A stretch of 64,000 nucleotides of DNA. Source: Arbacia lixula. Lineage: Eukaryota; Echinodermata; Echinoidea; Arbacioida; Arbaciidae. The stretch is from NCBI GenBank assembly GCA_963669155.1, contig OZ022576.1, positions 11,232,738-11,296,737 on the forward strand, in the 5' to 3' direction. The position numbers and the translations under genes were made by a program. Every line of letters starts with the position of its first letter. The first letter of the stretch is position 1. This document shows positions 51,206 through 61,599 of this stretch, one piece after another. The notes beneath the pieces were generated by a model that worked only from the letters and a program-made list of their open reading frames with translations, did no database searches and was not told where the DNA came from.

Positions 51206-51495
51206 ATGATTTGGGACAAATCATATGGGAGGGAAATGTAGAAATAAATGTATGTTAAACTGTAATCAGGCTTTTACTGTTATTTTCAATGATGTATTTA
51301 ATCATGTGAAAAAATGTCATGTTCAGGTTTGTGTTATTGCACACATAAGCTTCATAAAAAGTAGAAAGCATTATTTAAAATTTATGTTTTATTTGTTGCC
51401 TGAACTGTTTTATAAAGCAATCCTGAAAAAAAACACATTTAGGTATAAAAATCAATCTGAAAGAAAAAAAAAGAGAAGGGGGCGGGGGGAACTAC

Positions 51496-52106
51496 TTAAC
51501 CACCAACACAGGTGCAGTAAGCTGAACAGATAGCTCCATCATCTTTACGGCACATGACCCATGCATCGTGGGGCTCTCCTTGGATGTTTTGTGATGGCGT
51601 ACACTTTGCTTTTAAAAAGCAATATAGGCTGTCTCCCATAGGGTGAAAGAATATCTCTTTCAACCAGGTACTTGCAAAGTAGCTGTAAGCTGTGCCCTCC
51701 TTGTAGTCCTGCATGATCCTCCCTTGCAAGGACACAGTGTCATTTTCCAAAAGGTATAAACAAATGTCTCTGTACATTGCAGGTGGCCAATTCTTCATCC
51801 CCTCCTGCTCCCCTATCCATCCATCCTCCAGCTCACTGATAGGGTCAGGCAAGTTCTCACCATTATACTGCAGAAGCTCCCTATAAGTTCTGGCCGTGCT
51901 CTCTGACTTTCAACTTCTGATTGCAGAATGGGTATGCCCAGTGTCACTGCTGCAAAAACCAAAGCAATCATGTCCCCCCTGTTGCCAAGTTTGAGCCCTC
52001 TTTTGCGTAGAAAGTCCCTGAGGGCTTCTGTAGTCCACTGCGATATCTTCTCTCTTGATAAACCACAGTCCACATCTAGGTCATCAGCCATGCTCTTGAG
52101 CCTCAA
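51496..52106 (-). pseudogene. SAP + SWIM-type protein fragment (unit 1)
   Basis: The start (MRLKSMADDLDVDCGLS) is followed by a SAP-like motif, WTTEALRDFLRKRGLKLGNR with GDMIALVFAA, as in DNA-binding SAP domains. After one frameshift near 51885 the frame continues with NLPDPISELEDGWIGEQEG, TAYSYFASTWLKEIFFH, FLKAKCTPSQNIQGEPHDAW, and AICSAYCTCVGG, the C-x-C half of a SWIM finger. This layout matches a family abundant in cnidarians and echinoderms that often carries a YqaJ nuclease domain. The frameshift makes this copy probably dead. Confidence 0.55.
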
Positions 52107-52659
52107 ATAAAATGAGAAATATTAAGGGAAATTTCTTTGTAAAATGATAATTAATTACAATGTTAATTACAATGTTTTACAATTACTTTTGTAATGTCTT
52201 GTGGAGTAAACACAACAGAAAGTAAGCCATGCCAAAAGAATACCATACCACTCATAAATCCTACCATTTGCTTTAGAAATATACATCCATTTTCTTTGTT
52301 ACACATGTAGATCTGCATGTTTACATTATTAATGGTGTAATACTGATATTGCAGAGTGAAAAATGCTTATTTACATTTAAGAGGCATTTCACACTTGAAA
52401 AAATAAAATCCAAGTAACAGAAGAGTTTTTTTTTTCTTGAAAATAATATCATAGACTTTGTATTGAAGAAGTTTCAGCACCTCCTCACATTGTTTTGGCA
52501 TAGAATTTGCATAATTCATAAAAAGTAGGAAGCATTATTTCAAATTAATGTTTTATTTGTTGCCCGAACTGTTTTAGAGAGCAATCCTGAAAAAAAAAAC
52601 ATGTAGTTATCAAAATCAATTTGAAAGAAAAAAAGAGAAGGGGGGGGGGGGGGGGACTA

Positions 52660-53216
52660 CTTACCCAGCAACACAGGTGCAGTAAGCTGAACTGATAGCT
52701 CCATCATCTTTACGGCACATGACCCATGCAGGCTCTCCTTGGATGTTTTGCGACGGCGTACACTTTGCTTTTAAAAAGCAATATAGGCTGTCTCCCATAG
52801 GGTGGAAGAATATCTCTTTCAACCAGGTACTTGCAAAGTAGCTGTAAGCTTTTCCCTACCTGTAGTCCTGCATGATCCTCCCTTGCAAGGACACACTGTC
52901 ATTTTCCAGAAGGTATAAACAAATGTCTCTGTACATTGGAGGTGGCCAATTCTTCATCCCCTCCTGCTCCCCTATCCATCCATCCTTCTGGCTCGTGCTC
53001 TCTGACTTTCAACTTCTGATTGCAGAATAGGTATGCCCAGTGTCACTGCTGCAAAAACCAAAGCAATCATGCCCCCCCCCCCCCCCCCCCCCTGTTGCCA
53101 AGTTTGAGTCCTCTTTTGCGCAGAAAGTCCCTGAGGGCTTCTGTAGTCCACTGCGATATCATCTCTCTTGATAAACCACAGTCCACATCTAGGTCATCAG
53201 CCATGCTCTTGAGCCT
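52660..53216 (-). pseudogene. SAP + SWIM-type protein fragment (unit 2)
   Basis: A second copy of the same coding region. SAP-like LRDFLRKRGLKLGN is broken by the poly-C tract. The segment between the SAP part and ISELEDGW is deleted, and the SWIM half-motif remains. It is more degraded than unit 1. Confidence 0.55.
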
Positions 53217-53614
53217 AAAATGAAATGAGAAATATTAAGGGAAATTTCTTTGTAAAATGATAATTAATTACAATGTTTTGCAATTACTTTTGTAATGTCT
53301 TGTGGAGTAAACACAACAGAAAATAAGCCATGCCAAAAGAATACCATACCACTCATAAATCCTACCATTTGCTTTAGAAATTTACATCCATTTTCTTTGT
53401 TACACATGTAGATCTGCATGTTTAGATTATTAAGGGTGTCATACTGGTATGGCAGAGTGAAAAATGCTTATTTACATTTAAGAGGCATTTCACACTTGAA
53501 AAAATAAAATCCAAGTAACAGAAGAGTTTTTTTTCTTGAAAATAATATCATAGACTTTGTATTGAAGAAGTTTCAGCACTTCCTCACTTTGTTTTATGCA
53601 TATAATTTGCATAA

Positions 53615-54992
53615 TTACATGAATATTTAAAAAACACAGAAAAACAAAGAATAAACTTCAAATTCTATCTACTCTGCTATCATTCTTTTTCCATGAAATT
53701 TGGCATACATATGACACCAGACACTCACACAAACATCACACACACAATTCCACTGCACATGCACTGCACTAACAACGCAGTATAGATCTGCAATTTACCC
53801 CGAGTGCCCATACACACAACGCAACCTTATGCACACACATTCCACGATTATCGTTTAATTTAAATGTTGTTCTAGTTTTACTTTGTCATTCCAACACACA
53901 GTGCATGCTTTCCCCCCACCCGGTGGCCCAAACACCACAAGCAACATGTGGCCATGCTGCGCGATCACCTACCCGCGTACAATGATTGATATATGTGGAT
54001 GCATCAACGCTCACACTTGATCACCGAATTCACCCATACACTGCATGCATAAGTCGAGCGACGCTCATTTGGATTGCCACAGTTTCCTGCAGTTAAACCA
54101 TTGTCTACCTAATTTCAAATGTACACATACAGCACAGTCATACAAAAACACACACACACAAACATGCATCCATACATAAAGAACATTATTCATGTACAAG
54201 GGCTGAATGCTACTCTTCGTTCTTTTCCTATTTTGTTGCTTGCTTTCTCTCTTTCCAACACACTTTCTCTTCTTTTTCCCACTACTCTTCCTCTCTTTTC
54301 CCTGTATTTTCCTTTTTTCTTTCAGTATTTCCTGTTTTATCCCTTTCTCTAGTTTACCTCTGAGACATTAAAGCATCATCACCATAAAGAATTTGGAAAG
54401 ATCCTGTAAAAGTATAAATTTAAAGAGAAAAAAAAAAATCATGACAATATTTAACTAACCATTCTATTTTTTCTACATCAACAGGTGGCGATGATTTAGC
54501 AGAACTTCATAATTCACTGTAAATTGTGTTAGCATTAATTCCGGACTAGAAATATACTTTTTTTACTCCATTTAGCCAGTAGTCCATGGTAGTCAGAGTG
54601 CCGAGACGAAAGTGAGACTTTGTCTGAGAGAGATAGAGGAAGGGGACCCAAATGTAATTCCATAATAAGACCCAGAATCAAATAACAGAACATTACAGAA
54701 GTCAAGACGATGGGCAGACTTTCTCACAGATAAGAAATTAACGAATAGCAATATCAATGACAATGTCAATCAGTGAATGACAACATTTTAATTGTCAATT
54801 CAATGGGCTGACGTTGAAAACATAAATTGCATAGTTTGGGACTAGTCTGTAATGACTGTGTGGTTGTCATGAATCTAAAATAAGACTAAAAAGGGAGCAT
54901 TGTGGGTAGTTTGAGAGTTTCATTATTTATATACAAAAAAACGGAGATTAAGACACATATATCAGAGACAATCGACAATGTTTCAAACTCAC
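53615..54992. other. No recognised gene
   Basis: AT-rich, with CA-rich and CT-rich patches (about 53720-54170 and 54240-54350). If the HARBI1-like gene at 54993-55245 were intact, its later exons should lie here on the minus strand. None is visible. Confidence 0.45.
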
Positions 54993-55245
54993 CCACAGCG
55001 TAAAATCTCAAGGCAGTTCGAACCTGTAAATGGACAGGCAGTGCATTCGTAGGGCTCAGAATGCCAATCAACTCCACCGTTGTCTGCTTTGAAAAGCGGT
55101 ACCGGTATCTAAACTCAGCTTCATTGTACACTTGGAATGGATCTTTCCTGTTTAAGGGTCTCTCTACTTGCTGCTGGTGCTGGTTCAAAATAAACAGAAA
55201 ATTCTCATAATGCTCGAGGTCATGGAGCAAGCCCACCGCTGCCAT
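54993..55245 (-). CDS. HARBI1-like (Harbinger-derived nuclease) first exon, rest missing
   Basis: The Met at 55243-55245 opens a frame of 84 codons that ends at a consensus donor (TGTGG/GTGAGT). It contains PFQVYNEAEFRYRYRFSKQT and VRTALRFYAVG, the N-terminal helical region of Harbinger transposases and HARBI1 (family: FR.RFR.SK..V..L and LR.FATG.F). The donor falls exactly after the FYAVG motif. The catalytic DDE exons are not found downstream, so this is an orphan exon, a truncated copy, or a gene with distant exons outside what I can see. Confidence 0.6.
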
Positions 55246-56850
55246 GTTGATTGACGCGTAGCTATAGCTACAGTAGCTGCTAGCTAGGCATAATGCCTAG
55301 GGGGGCCCCGGGGCGGCGGCTCGGAAGATCCAGAAAAGAAACTTCTCCAAGGCCAACAGAATGGATAGTTTAGTATAGATTATGGAATTTCCAAGACGTC
55401 ACCATTAGATAAGAATAGCTAATATTATCGAGAAAAAAAATCGGGCTACACGAGAAAAAATCCTGCAAAACGTATTTGAAATTTTAGAGGATGCACGTAC
55501 CATCGTTCTCCCCCGCAAGTTCGGGGTCAGCAAGTAGAGTGTACCGTATACGTTGAAAAGCAGCAGAATCGCACTCTTAAACAGGACTTAAACAACCCCT
55601 CGCAGTCGTCTAAAGTTAAACAGGACTTAGACAGGACTTCGCGTTTAACTTGACATAATCACGACTTCAGAATACGAAAAAGTTAGTCACGACCTCGTGA
55701 CTAAAGTTAGACGGGACTTAGACAGGACTTTAGACAACTGTTTAGTTAAACACAACTTAGACACGACTTCAGAATACCGGCCATTGTGTTTAACTTAAAC
55801 TAAAGTTACGTGTATGTGAAAGTGTCTGTGATTTAATTTAGTTTTACTTTTAGTTGCTCATTCTTCCTCCCGTCTCTTTATGGTGAGGAAGCTGCTGTTG
55901 AAAAAAAAAGTCAACCTAGAGTTGAAAATGAAGATTATCAGTAAGGAGAGCAATTTTTCCTCATGTAAGCTGAGAATCCTCTCCATCCATTATTACTCAA
56001 GAAAGTTGCTCCAAAATAGCGATATTTTAGCAAAAATGGCGATATAAAAAGTATGATTCACGGCAGACCGAAATTCGAAACGCGAAGCATATACGCAGTG
56101 CAGGCGTAGTTACGGGCGACGGGTTTTGTTTATCTTCAATGACCCTTGACATATTCCCACAATGCAATGCGCGCAGAGATCGCGAAAAGGCTACATTGTT
56201 TGTATACGTATGTATTCATAGAACTACAGAATCCGAAACTACACTGACGCACTTTCATCCACGTATCTCATTTCAATGATAACTTGCCGAAATTTCAATA
56301 TCGTTACAATATCGTTGATGTTATGCTGATTCCGGTAATCCTTCAAAAATTTGTAAAACAAAGAAAGAGCAATTCTTGGGTGAGTTTGGTAGCATATGAA
56401 AACGATTCTCAAGATCTTCAAGATGAATAGTGAAAGAGAAAACATGGAGACTGGAATGTTTTTTTGCGAGTTTTCTCTGGGGTATATGCAAGGTTACTTA
56501 ATTTTTGGGAAAATTTTTGCCTACAAGCATTACATATACAATCATTATCTTTCAAATCAGGATGTTTTGGCTTCATTAGTGACACAAGGTCTTGAGATTT
56601 AATGGACATTAATTGAGTATATCGAAAGCTACTTGCATGACAAATAGAACATGGCCCACATGATTGTTTTCTGCACAGATGCTTGGCCTATGATTTCTTT
56701 GTGGGCATCTCTTTTTTTACCCCAACAACTTTCCTTTGTAATTAAGCATTATTTTTGAACAACTTGTACGAGATACATGTATATATACAATCTGGTGGGT
56801 GGCCTGGCAGATCCATGACTGGATCATCATGAGAACCTCTTGGCAGTGGA
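55246..56850. other. No gene; local degenerate repeats
   Basis: Contains a GC-rich patch (about 55301-55322) and repeated ..TTAGACAGGACTT.. motifs at 55570-55770. At about 56154 there is a TTCCCACAATGCAATGCG promoter-type motif. No coding ORF is convincing. Confidence 0.45.
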
Positions 56851-56854
56851 TCGC

Positions 56855-57563
56855 ATTCACGACATGTTGACGGTGGAGGTTCGCATGTTGACATTAGAGG
56901 TTCGCATGTTGACATTAGAGGTTCGCATGCTGACAGTAGAGGTTCGCGTGGAGGAGCTGGCTCGCCTTCACGGCATGTTGACAGTAGAGGTTAGCATGTT
57001 GACAGTAGAGGTTCGCATGTTGACGGTGGAGGTTCGCATGTTGACAGTAGAGGTTCGCATGTTGATGGTGGAGGTTCGCATGTTGACAGTAGAGGTTCGC
57101 GTGAAGGAGCTGGCTCGCCTTCATGGCATGTTGACGTTGGAGGTTCGCATGTTGCCAGTAGAGGTTCGCATGTTGACGGTGGAGGTTCGCATGTTGACAG
57201 TAGAGGTTTGTATGGAGGAGCTGGCTCGCCTTCACGGCATGTTGACGGTGGAGGTTCGCATGTTGACAGTAGAGGTTCGCATGTTGACGGTGGAGGTTCG
57301 CATGTTGACAGTAGAGGTTTGTGTGGAGGAGCTGGCTCGCCTTCACGGCATGTTGACGGTGGAGGTTCGCATGTTGACAGTAGAGGTTCGCATGTTGACG
57401 GTGGAGGTTCGCATGTTGACAGTAGAGGTTCGCATGTTGACGGTGGAGGTTCGCATGTTGACAGTAGAGGTTCGCGTGAAGGAGCTGGCTCGCCTTCATG
57501 GCATGTTGACAGAAGAGGCTCGCGTGGAGGAGCTGGATCGCCTTCACGTGGGGGGTCAGGAGG
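56855..57563. repeat. 21-bp minisatellite with higher-order structure
   Basis: The array is about 0.7 kb and made of 21-bp units of two alternating types (GTTGACGGTGGAGGTTCGCA and GTTGACAGTAGAGGTTCGCA, each plus T). It is interrupted at roughly regular intervals by a ~30-bp spacer (GGAGGAGCTGGCTCGCCTTC type). Because 21 and 30 are multiples of three, several frames stay open on both strands. Confidence 0.95.
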
Positions 57564-57623
57564 AGGTTGATTCAAGTTGAAACCTTGTGCATGTAGATGT
57601 GTCTCCTGTGAACCCTGTTTCAT
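56991..57623 (-). CDS. Possible repeat-encoded C-terminal exon (LLSTCEP/PPSTCEP repeats)
   Basis: A strong branch-point-like and acceptor sequence (CTAAATTTTTTTTCAG) ends at 57624. The frame then begins MKQGSQETHLHAQGFNLNQP and runs 210 residues through the minisatellite as 7-residue repeats (EPLLSTC, EPPPSTC) with PPREGDPAPP-type spacers. It directly follows the THAP/DDE transposase exon on the same strand, so it could be its last exon. However, no strong donor is seen before it (57690-57640), and the competing frames over the array are equally open. Its coding status is uncertain. Confidence 0.3.
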   Translation of the reverse strand: MKQGSQETHLHAQGFNLNQPPPDPPREGDPAPPREPLLSTCHEGEPAPSREPLLSTCEPPPSTCEPLLSTCEPPPSTCEPLLSTCEPPPSTCREGEPAPPHKPLLSTCEPPPSTCEPLLSTCEPPPSTCREGEPAPPYKPLLSTCEPPPSTCEPLLATCEPPTSTCHEGEPAPSREPLLSTCEPPPSTCEPLLSTCEPPPSTCEPLLSTC

Positions 57624-58639
57624 CTGAAAAAAAATTTAGTGTAAAAATAATAAATATATATAAAGTACAGAAGTGTACATATTTGACTCTCATTCAATGC
57701 AAAGCGGCTCTGATGCTTGACTACAAGCTCTTCCGTTTGTTGTGGCCTCTTCATCGAGATGGTGGGATGGACACGTCTAGGATCATCTTCCGCCATAGAA
57801 ACGTGCTGGGAAATATGACCAGGTGTTGTTGCTCGCTTTGAGTAGATGGCAGTGATGAGATCAGGCATGTAGGCATACGATTTGGGCTCTGGAACCGGAA
57901 CAACCACATACTTCTTGGAGCGTTTGTTGTACTTCCTTCTCCACTTTAACTTGCCATCCTTGGTTGTGGCTTGCTTCTTGTTCGCATGAAAGTTAGTGTC
58001 AAGGACAGCAAGCTTCACTCTGCTGATGTAGCCTACCATTGTGAAGAAACTTAGCTTTGTAGCGTACATGAGGAGTGTCGAATGGAAAGCTTCCAAGCTA
58101 CCAGTATGCCTGAAATCAGTATAGTACTTTAGTGTCTTCATGAACCGCTTGTCATGAAGTATGTCATACAGTTTGACGTGAGGGGTACTCCCTGGTTTCA
58201 ACCAAGCCGTTTCCCTCTCTTCCATGAGCTCTCCATGCTGACACATTCCCGGTCTGTCATCAGTAGTGAAAAGCCAGTCATGCTCATCAACTATATGATG
58301 CAGCATCCCATTCAGGTTCCCAGCAAGTTTTGCCGCATCTCTGTCGCATGTTTTGGAAGAGTACCAAAAGTGGTTCGATATCTTTGGTACCCATGGCTGA
58401 AGATCTTCGCATGCCTTCTGCTGTGCCACATTGCTCACTTTTTTCATCAAGTTCTTGCACCCGTGCCATATATCCCATTTATGTTGGATTGACTAATATT
58501 TTTTTGTTCCTTTCATTAGTGCGGCTATCTGTGGGTGGGCATCCGTGACAACACAGGTGACATTAATCTTGCTCTTCACATAGTCTAGGCCCCGCTCAAA
58601 GCCTATTCGCTCCATGTTTGGCGATTTATCCCCTGCCTC
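57620..58639 (-). pseudogene. DDE transposase exon of a THAP-type transposase, one in-frame stop
   Basis: An acceptor (gttgtgcag) ends at 58640. The frame reads EAGDKSPNMERIGFERGLDY, NVTCVVTDAHPQIAALMKGT and then a TAG at 58493-58495. It continues in the same frame as SIQHKWDIWHGCKNLMKKVS, HFWYSSKTCDRDA, CQHGELMEERETAWLK, HTGSLEAFHSTLLMYATK, to a stop at 57620. VVTDAHPQI and SLEAFHS are the Asp and Glu catalytic regions of a THAP-associated transposase family found in fish and marine invertebrates (possibly Kolobok-like). The first catalytic Asp block is missing between this exon and the upstream ones. The TAG looks like a single recent substitution. Confidence 0.6.
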
Positions 58640-58679
58640 CTGCACAACAAGTACACACATTATAGCTCTCATGATTTAT

Positions 58680-59711
58680 ATGCATTTTTTTTATCCTTTG
58701 TAATTTGCAAGTATATGTAACTCAACTCCCTTGTCTGCAGAATGTCTGCTGTTTCAAGTTCAAATTGAAGTTTATTTTAAAATGACAAGAGTCACAACTT
58801 CAAAAGTCGGTCGAAAAATCGTAAAAAAGCAGTGCTCTTGTAAAAGATTTTCTTTAACCCTATTCCTACAGTGTATTTCTATGTGTTATTGCAGTGTGAA
58901 CGTACCAGTATAGTTTATGACATATAAAAATAGTATTGAGAAGGCTACTGAGTAATATGATATACCAAACTAAAGCTAAGAAACTGGGGAATAATATGAC
59001 ACCAGAAAACATGGATAAAAAGAAACTATAATTATGCAAATGAGCTTATGAATATTTATTAAGTCCGAAAAATAACAATAAAATACATTAAAATTACATA
59101 GAACGTTATTAAAAAGTACATTTCCTGGTACAAACAAGCATTTTTTTTTTGGTGATATCCATTACTACGGATTATTTACTACATATTAATGTTCTAATAT
59201 TGAATTTTAATCCTTTATTTCAATCCAAAAAATAATTTCTAAGAATTTATTGATTTTGACATAGGAAAAATGCACTTCGTATGGAAAGCATGCTTGTTTA
59301 CAATCCAATTAATCAATTACCCCTGCCACATAAATTAATTGTTCTGTATCAACCTACTAGCTACTACTAGCCCATGATAGAGTCCAGTTATAATTATTAA
59401 CTTGATAATTTCTTCAGGAAATAAAAATAGTCTGTGTGAAGGGGGGGGGGGGGTGCGCATTTCTGCACATCTAAAAAATGAACTGTAGATTTAACATAAA
59501 TTTTCCAGAGAAGATGCTCCCATTATTCTTGCAAAGATTAGTGTGCTAAAACTCTCATAAAATTGTTTACAAAATAAATCTCTAGAGCATGATTTTGCAC
59601 TGCACGCACTTGGGGCATGTTACTACACACAAGAATGGATGAATTAATAAATATCTTATTTTTTTAGATCTTTAGTTGGGAATCGGGATAACAACATACC
59701 AGTTCACTTAC
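58680..59711. other. Intronic or spacer DNA, no exon recognised
   Basis: AT-rich. The exon that should carry the first part of the DDE core of the transposase is not visible here. It contains a poly-G tract near 59441-59453. Confidence 0.4.
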
Positions 59712-59867
59712 ATCATCTGAGGGTTCAGGCCCAGGTTCAGGTTGACCACTGACATCTGGCCATGTACTGCATCCGGGCTCATCCGATGGATGTGTTGATG
59801 GCACTCTGGAATCATCGACTTGGGCTTGTGGATTCTGGGGACACTCCGCCAATAAGCTTTCAAGTAT
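59712..59867 (-). CDS. Linker exon of the THAP-type gene
   Basis: An acceptor ends at 59868 (tatatcacag) and a consensus donor (GATGAT/GTAAGTG) closes it. It holds 52 codons in phase 0, reading ILESLLAECPQNPQAQVDDS, SDEPGCSTWPDVSG and QPEPGPEPSDD. It is Pro/Ser/Asp-rich and probably disordered. It joins in phase with the THAP exon at 60379-60711. Confidence 0.5.
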
Positions 59868-60378
59868 CTGTGATATAATAATTAAAAATGAAATGTATTA
59901 ACATTACATGGAACATGTTGAGGTAAAATAGAGTAGAAGAGGCCGAACTTAGACCCCGCCTTCAAAATTAGAAAGTGTAACTCGAGAGCTGATTCCTCCT
60001 GAGTCTGATTCTGAGACATTGTTCAAATCCAAAGCCAACTAACATAGAATTTAGAAATCTAAAATTTTAAGCCAGATTGAAAAGTTTGAGATTCTCAATT
60101 GGGAATACGTTAGAAATGAATATAAAATAGTTTCACACGACTAACAATTATAGTAGACCTATTACTAGATTATATATCTAAATGTTGATCTAACAGTCAA
60201 TTAGCAAGCTTGCTGCACAGGCTCTTTTCTCCCAACAAACAACAGCCAACACAGTGCAAGTGCAACAGACACAAAATCACACACACACCGAAACAGACGG
60301 AAGGACTGCATCATGCATGCCCTGAGGCTGAGCCGCACCGGCCAGCCAGTAGAGTTCGACTTGGATAGATCTACTTAC

Positions 60379-60711
60379 CCTCGTCCTCTCTCTTTTCTCG
60401 GCCACCGATTGTCTCTTTGCTTTTTTCTCCTCCTTCCAGCTTCTGCTTCTGATCTTCGGAAATGCATCCGGCTTCAATTTTCTCACGCGCTTCATATTAA
60501 ACAGTGAATGTAGCCCTTCATCAAAATCATCGTCGTCAAAATGTGCACTGCACACTACACTGCTCTCACTGGGGCCATGCCAGTTTGCCCGAGTAAGACG
60601 GACTTTTGCAATCCACAATTTCTTTTGATTTGGGTCTCTTGGGAAAAGATGCAGGCTAACACCATCCTCTTTAGTGTTGCTGCATCCTCCTACGATGCAT
60701 CTTGATGGCAT
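60379..60711 (-). CDS. THAP zinc-finger domain exon
   Basis: The Met at 60709-60711 starts MPSRCIVGGCSNTKEDGVSL. The C2CH THAP finger is C5, C10, C54, H57 (VVCSAHF), with the conserved HLFPRDP, Trp33 and Trp44, and an LKPDAFPKI block equivalent to the AVPTIF motif. A basic tail (WKEEKKAKRQSVAEKRERTR) ends at a consensus donor (GTAAGT). THAP domains bind DNA and occur at the N terminus of several transposase families and of host regulators. Joined to the next two exons it forms a THAP-linker-DDE gene. By itself the exon is intact. Confidence 0.8.
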
Positions 60712-61599
60712 TCTTGCGAAAAATCAATAAAACACCCGCTGAAGTTGACAAAACAAAACAAGAACAAACAACGAGAACGCGGCTCCACGCAATGATACGT
60801 AAACACAATGGCAAGAAACTTTCGCGCACTCGGATTCGCGATACCGACGTTCTGGAGATGACGTCAGGTCACGTGATTTGCAAGTCGAGCTTCGTTTGAC
60901 AAATTTTAAGGGGCGGGGCTTAATAGCGAGGGAAATCCCTTAATTAATGAAGGAAAATCATTGTAACTCATTAACCATTCATTTAAAAAAAATAGGAAAA
61001 ACGGGAAAAGTGTTCTTTTAATAATTTCTACACGATGGGAAGCATACATATTTTGATTGCATGGAACCTTTAATATACATGTACGTTTCACAAAAACTGG
61101 GTATTTTTAACATTATTAGACAAGAACTTCAATTTCACATGTATTATAGTAAAACATGCTGATCATGTGAAATTATAACAGAGTTTATTGTGTGTATAAA
61201 TTGTGGAATACAATAATATAAGAACATGCAATTCACTAATAAACATACTATACAAATAATGTACTAAACACAGTATAAACAACTATATTCTATAAGATGT
61301 AGAGTTTTGTTTGGTCGTTAGCCCGATATTTTCAGTGTCATATAGAAATGGGGAAAAAGTACATGAATTGAACAGAACTGACAGAAGTAAATGTAAAGTA
61401 TAGATACAACATGCTTTGAATAGTAATCACACAAGAGATATAATTCCCATTTTAGCTTTCCAAAAGTCTAATATCTACATGTACATAATTATATCTGTGC
61501 CATGTAACATAGTCATATACAGTCATGATTACCATATTACGGCTCAAAATGTTTTGCAAGTTCAGCATTTTTATGAACTTTGTTCATGCAGTCCCTTTC
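60712..61599. other. No recognised gene
   Basis: AT-rich spacer between the THAP gene and the piggyBac-like fragment. A TCACGTGATTTG motif lies at about 60870. Confidence 0.45.

Larger units (their letters stand above)
51350..53614. repeat. Tandem pair of ~1.1-kb units
   Basis: Unit 1 (51350-52516) and unit 2 (52517-53614) are direct repeats, including the gene fragment and its non-coding flanks (for example the shared aagcattattt and tttcagcac segments). Unit 2 has a deletion of about 70 bp in the coding part and an expanded poly-C tract (about 53072-53092). Confidence 0.85.

Noticed and set aside
41900-53614. CRISPR-like array or prokaryotic defence island
   Set aside because: The repeats are long gene-containing duplications with introns in eukaryotic DNA, not short spaced repeats.
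56840-57580. 246-residue plus-strand MLTVEVR repeat ORF taken as a gene
   Set aside because: The minisatellite unit length is divisible by three, so all frames stay open. No splice or promoter context supports this strand.
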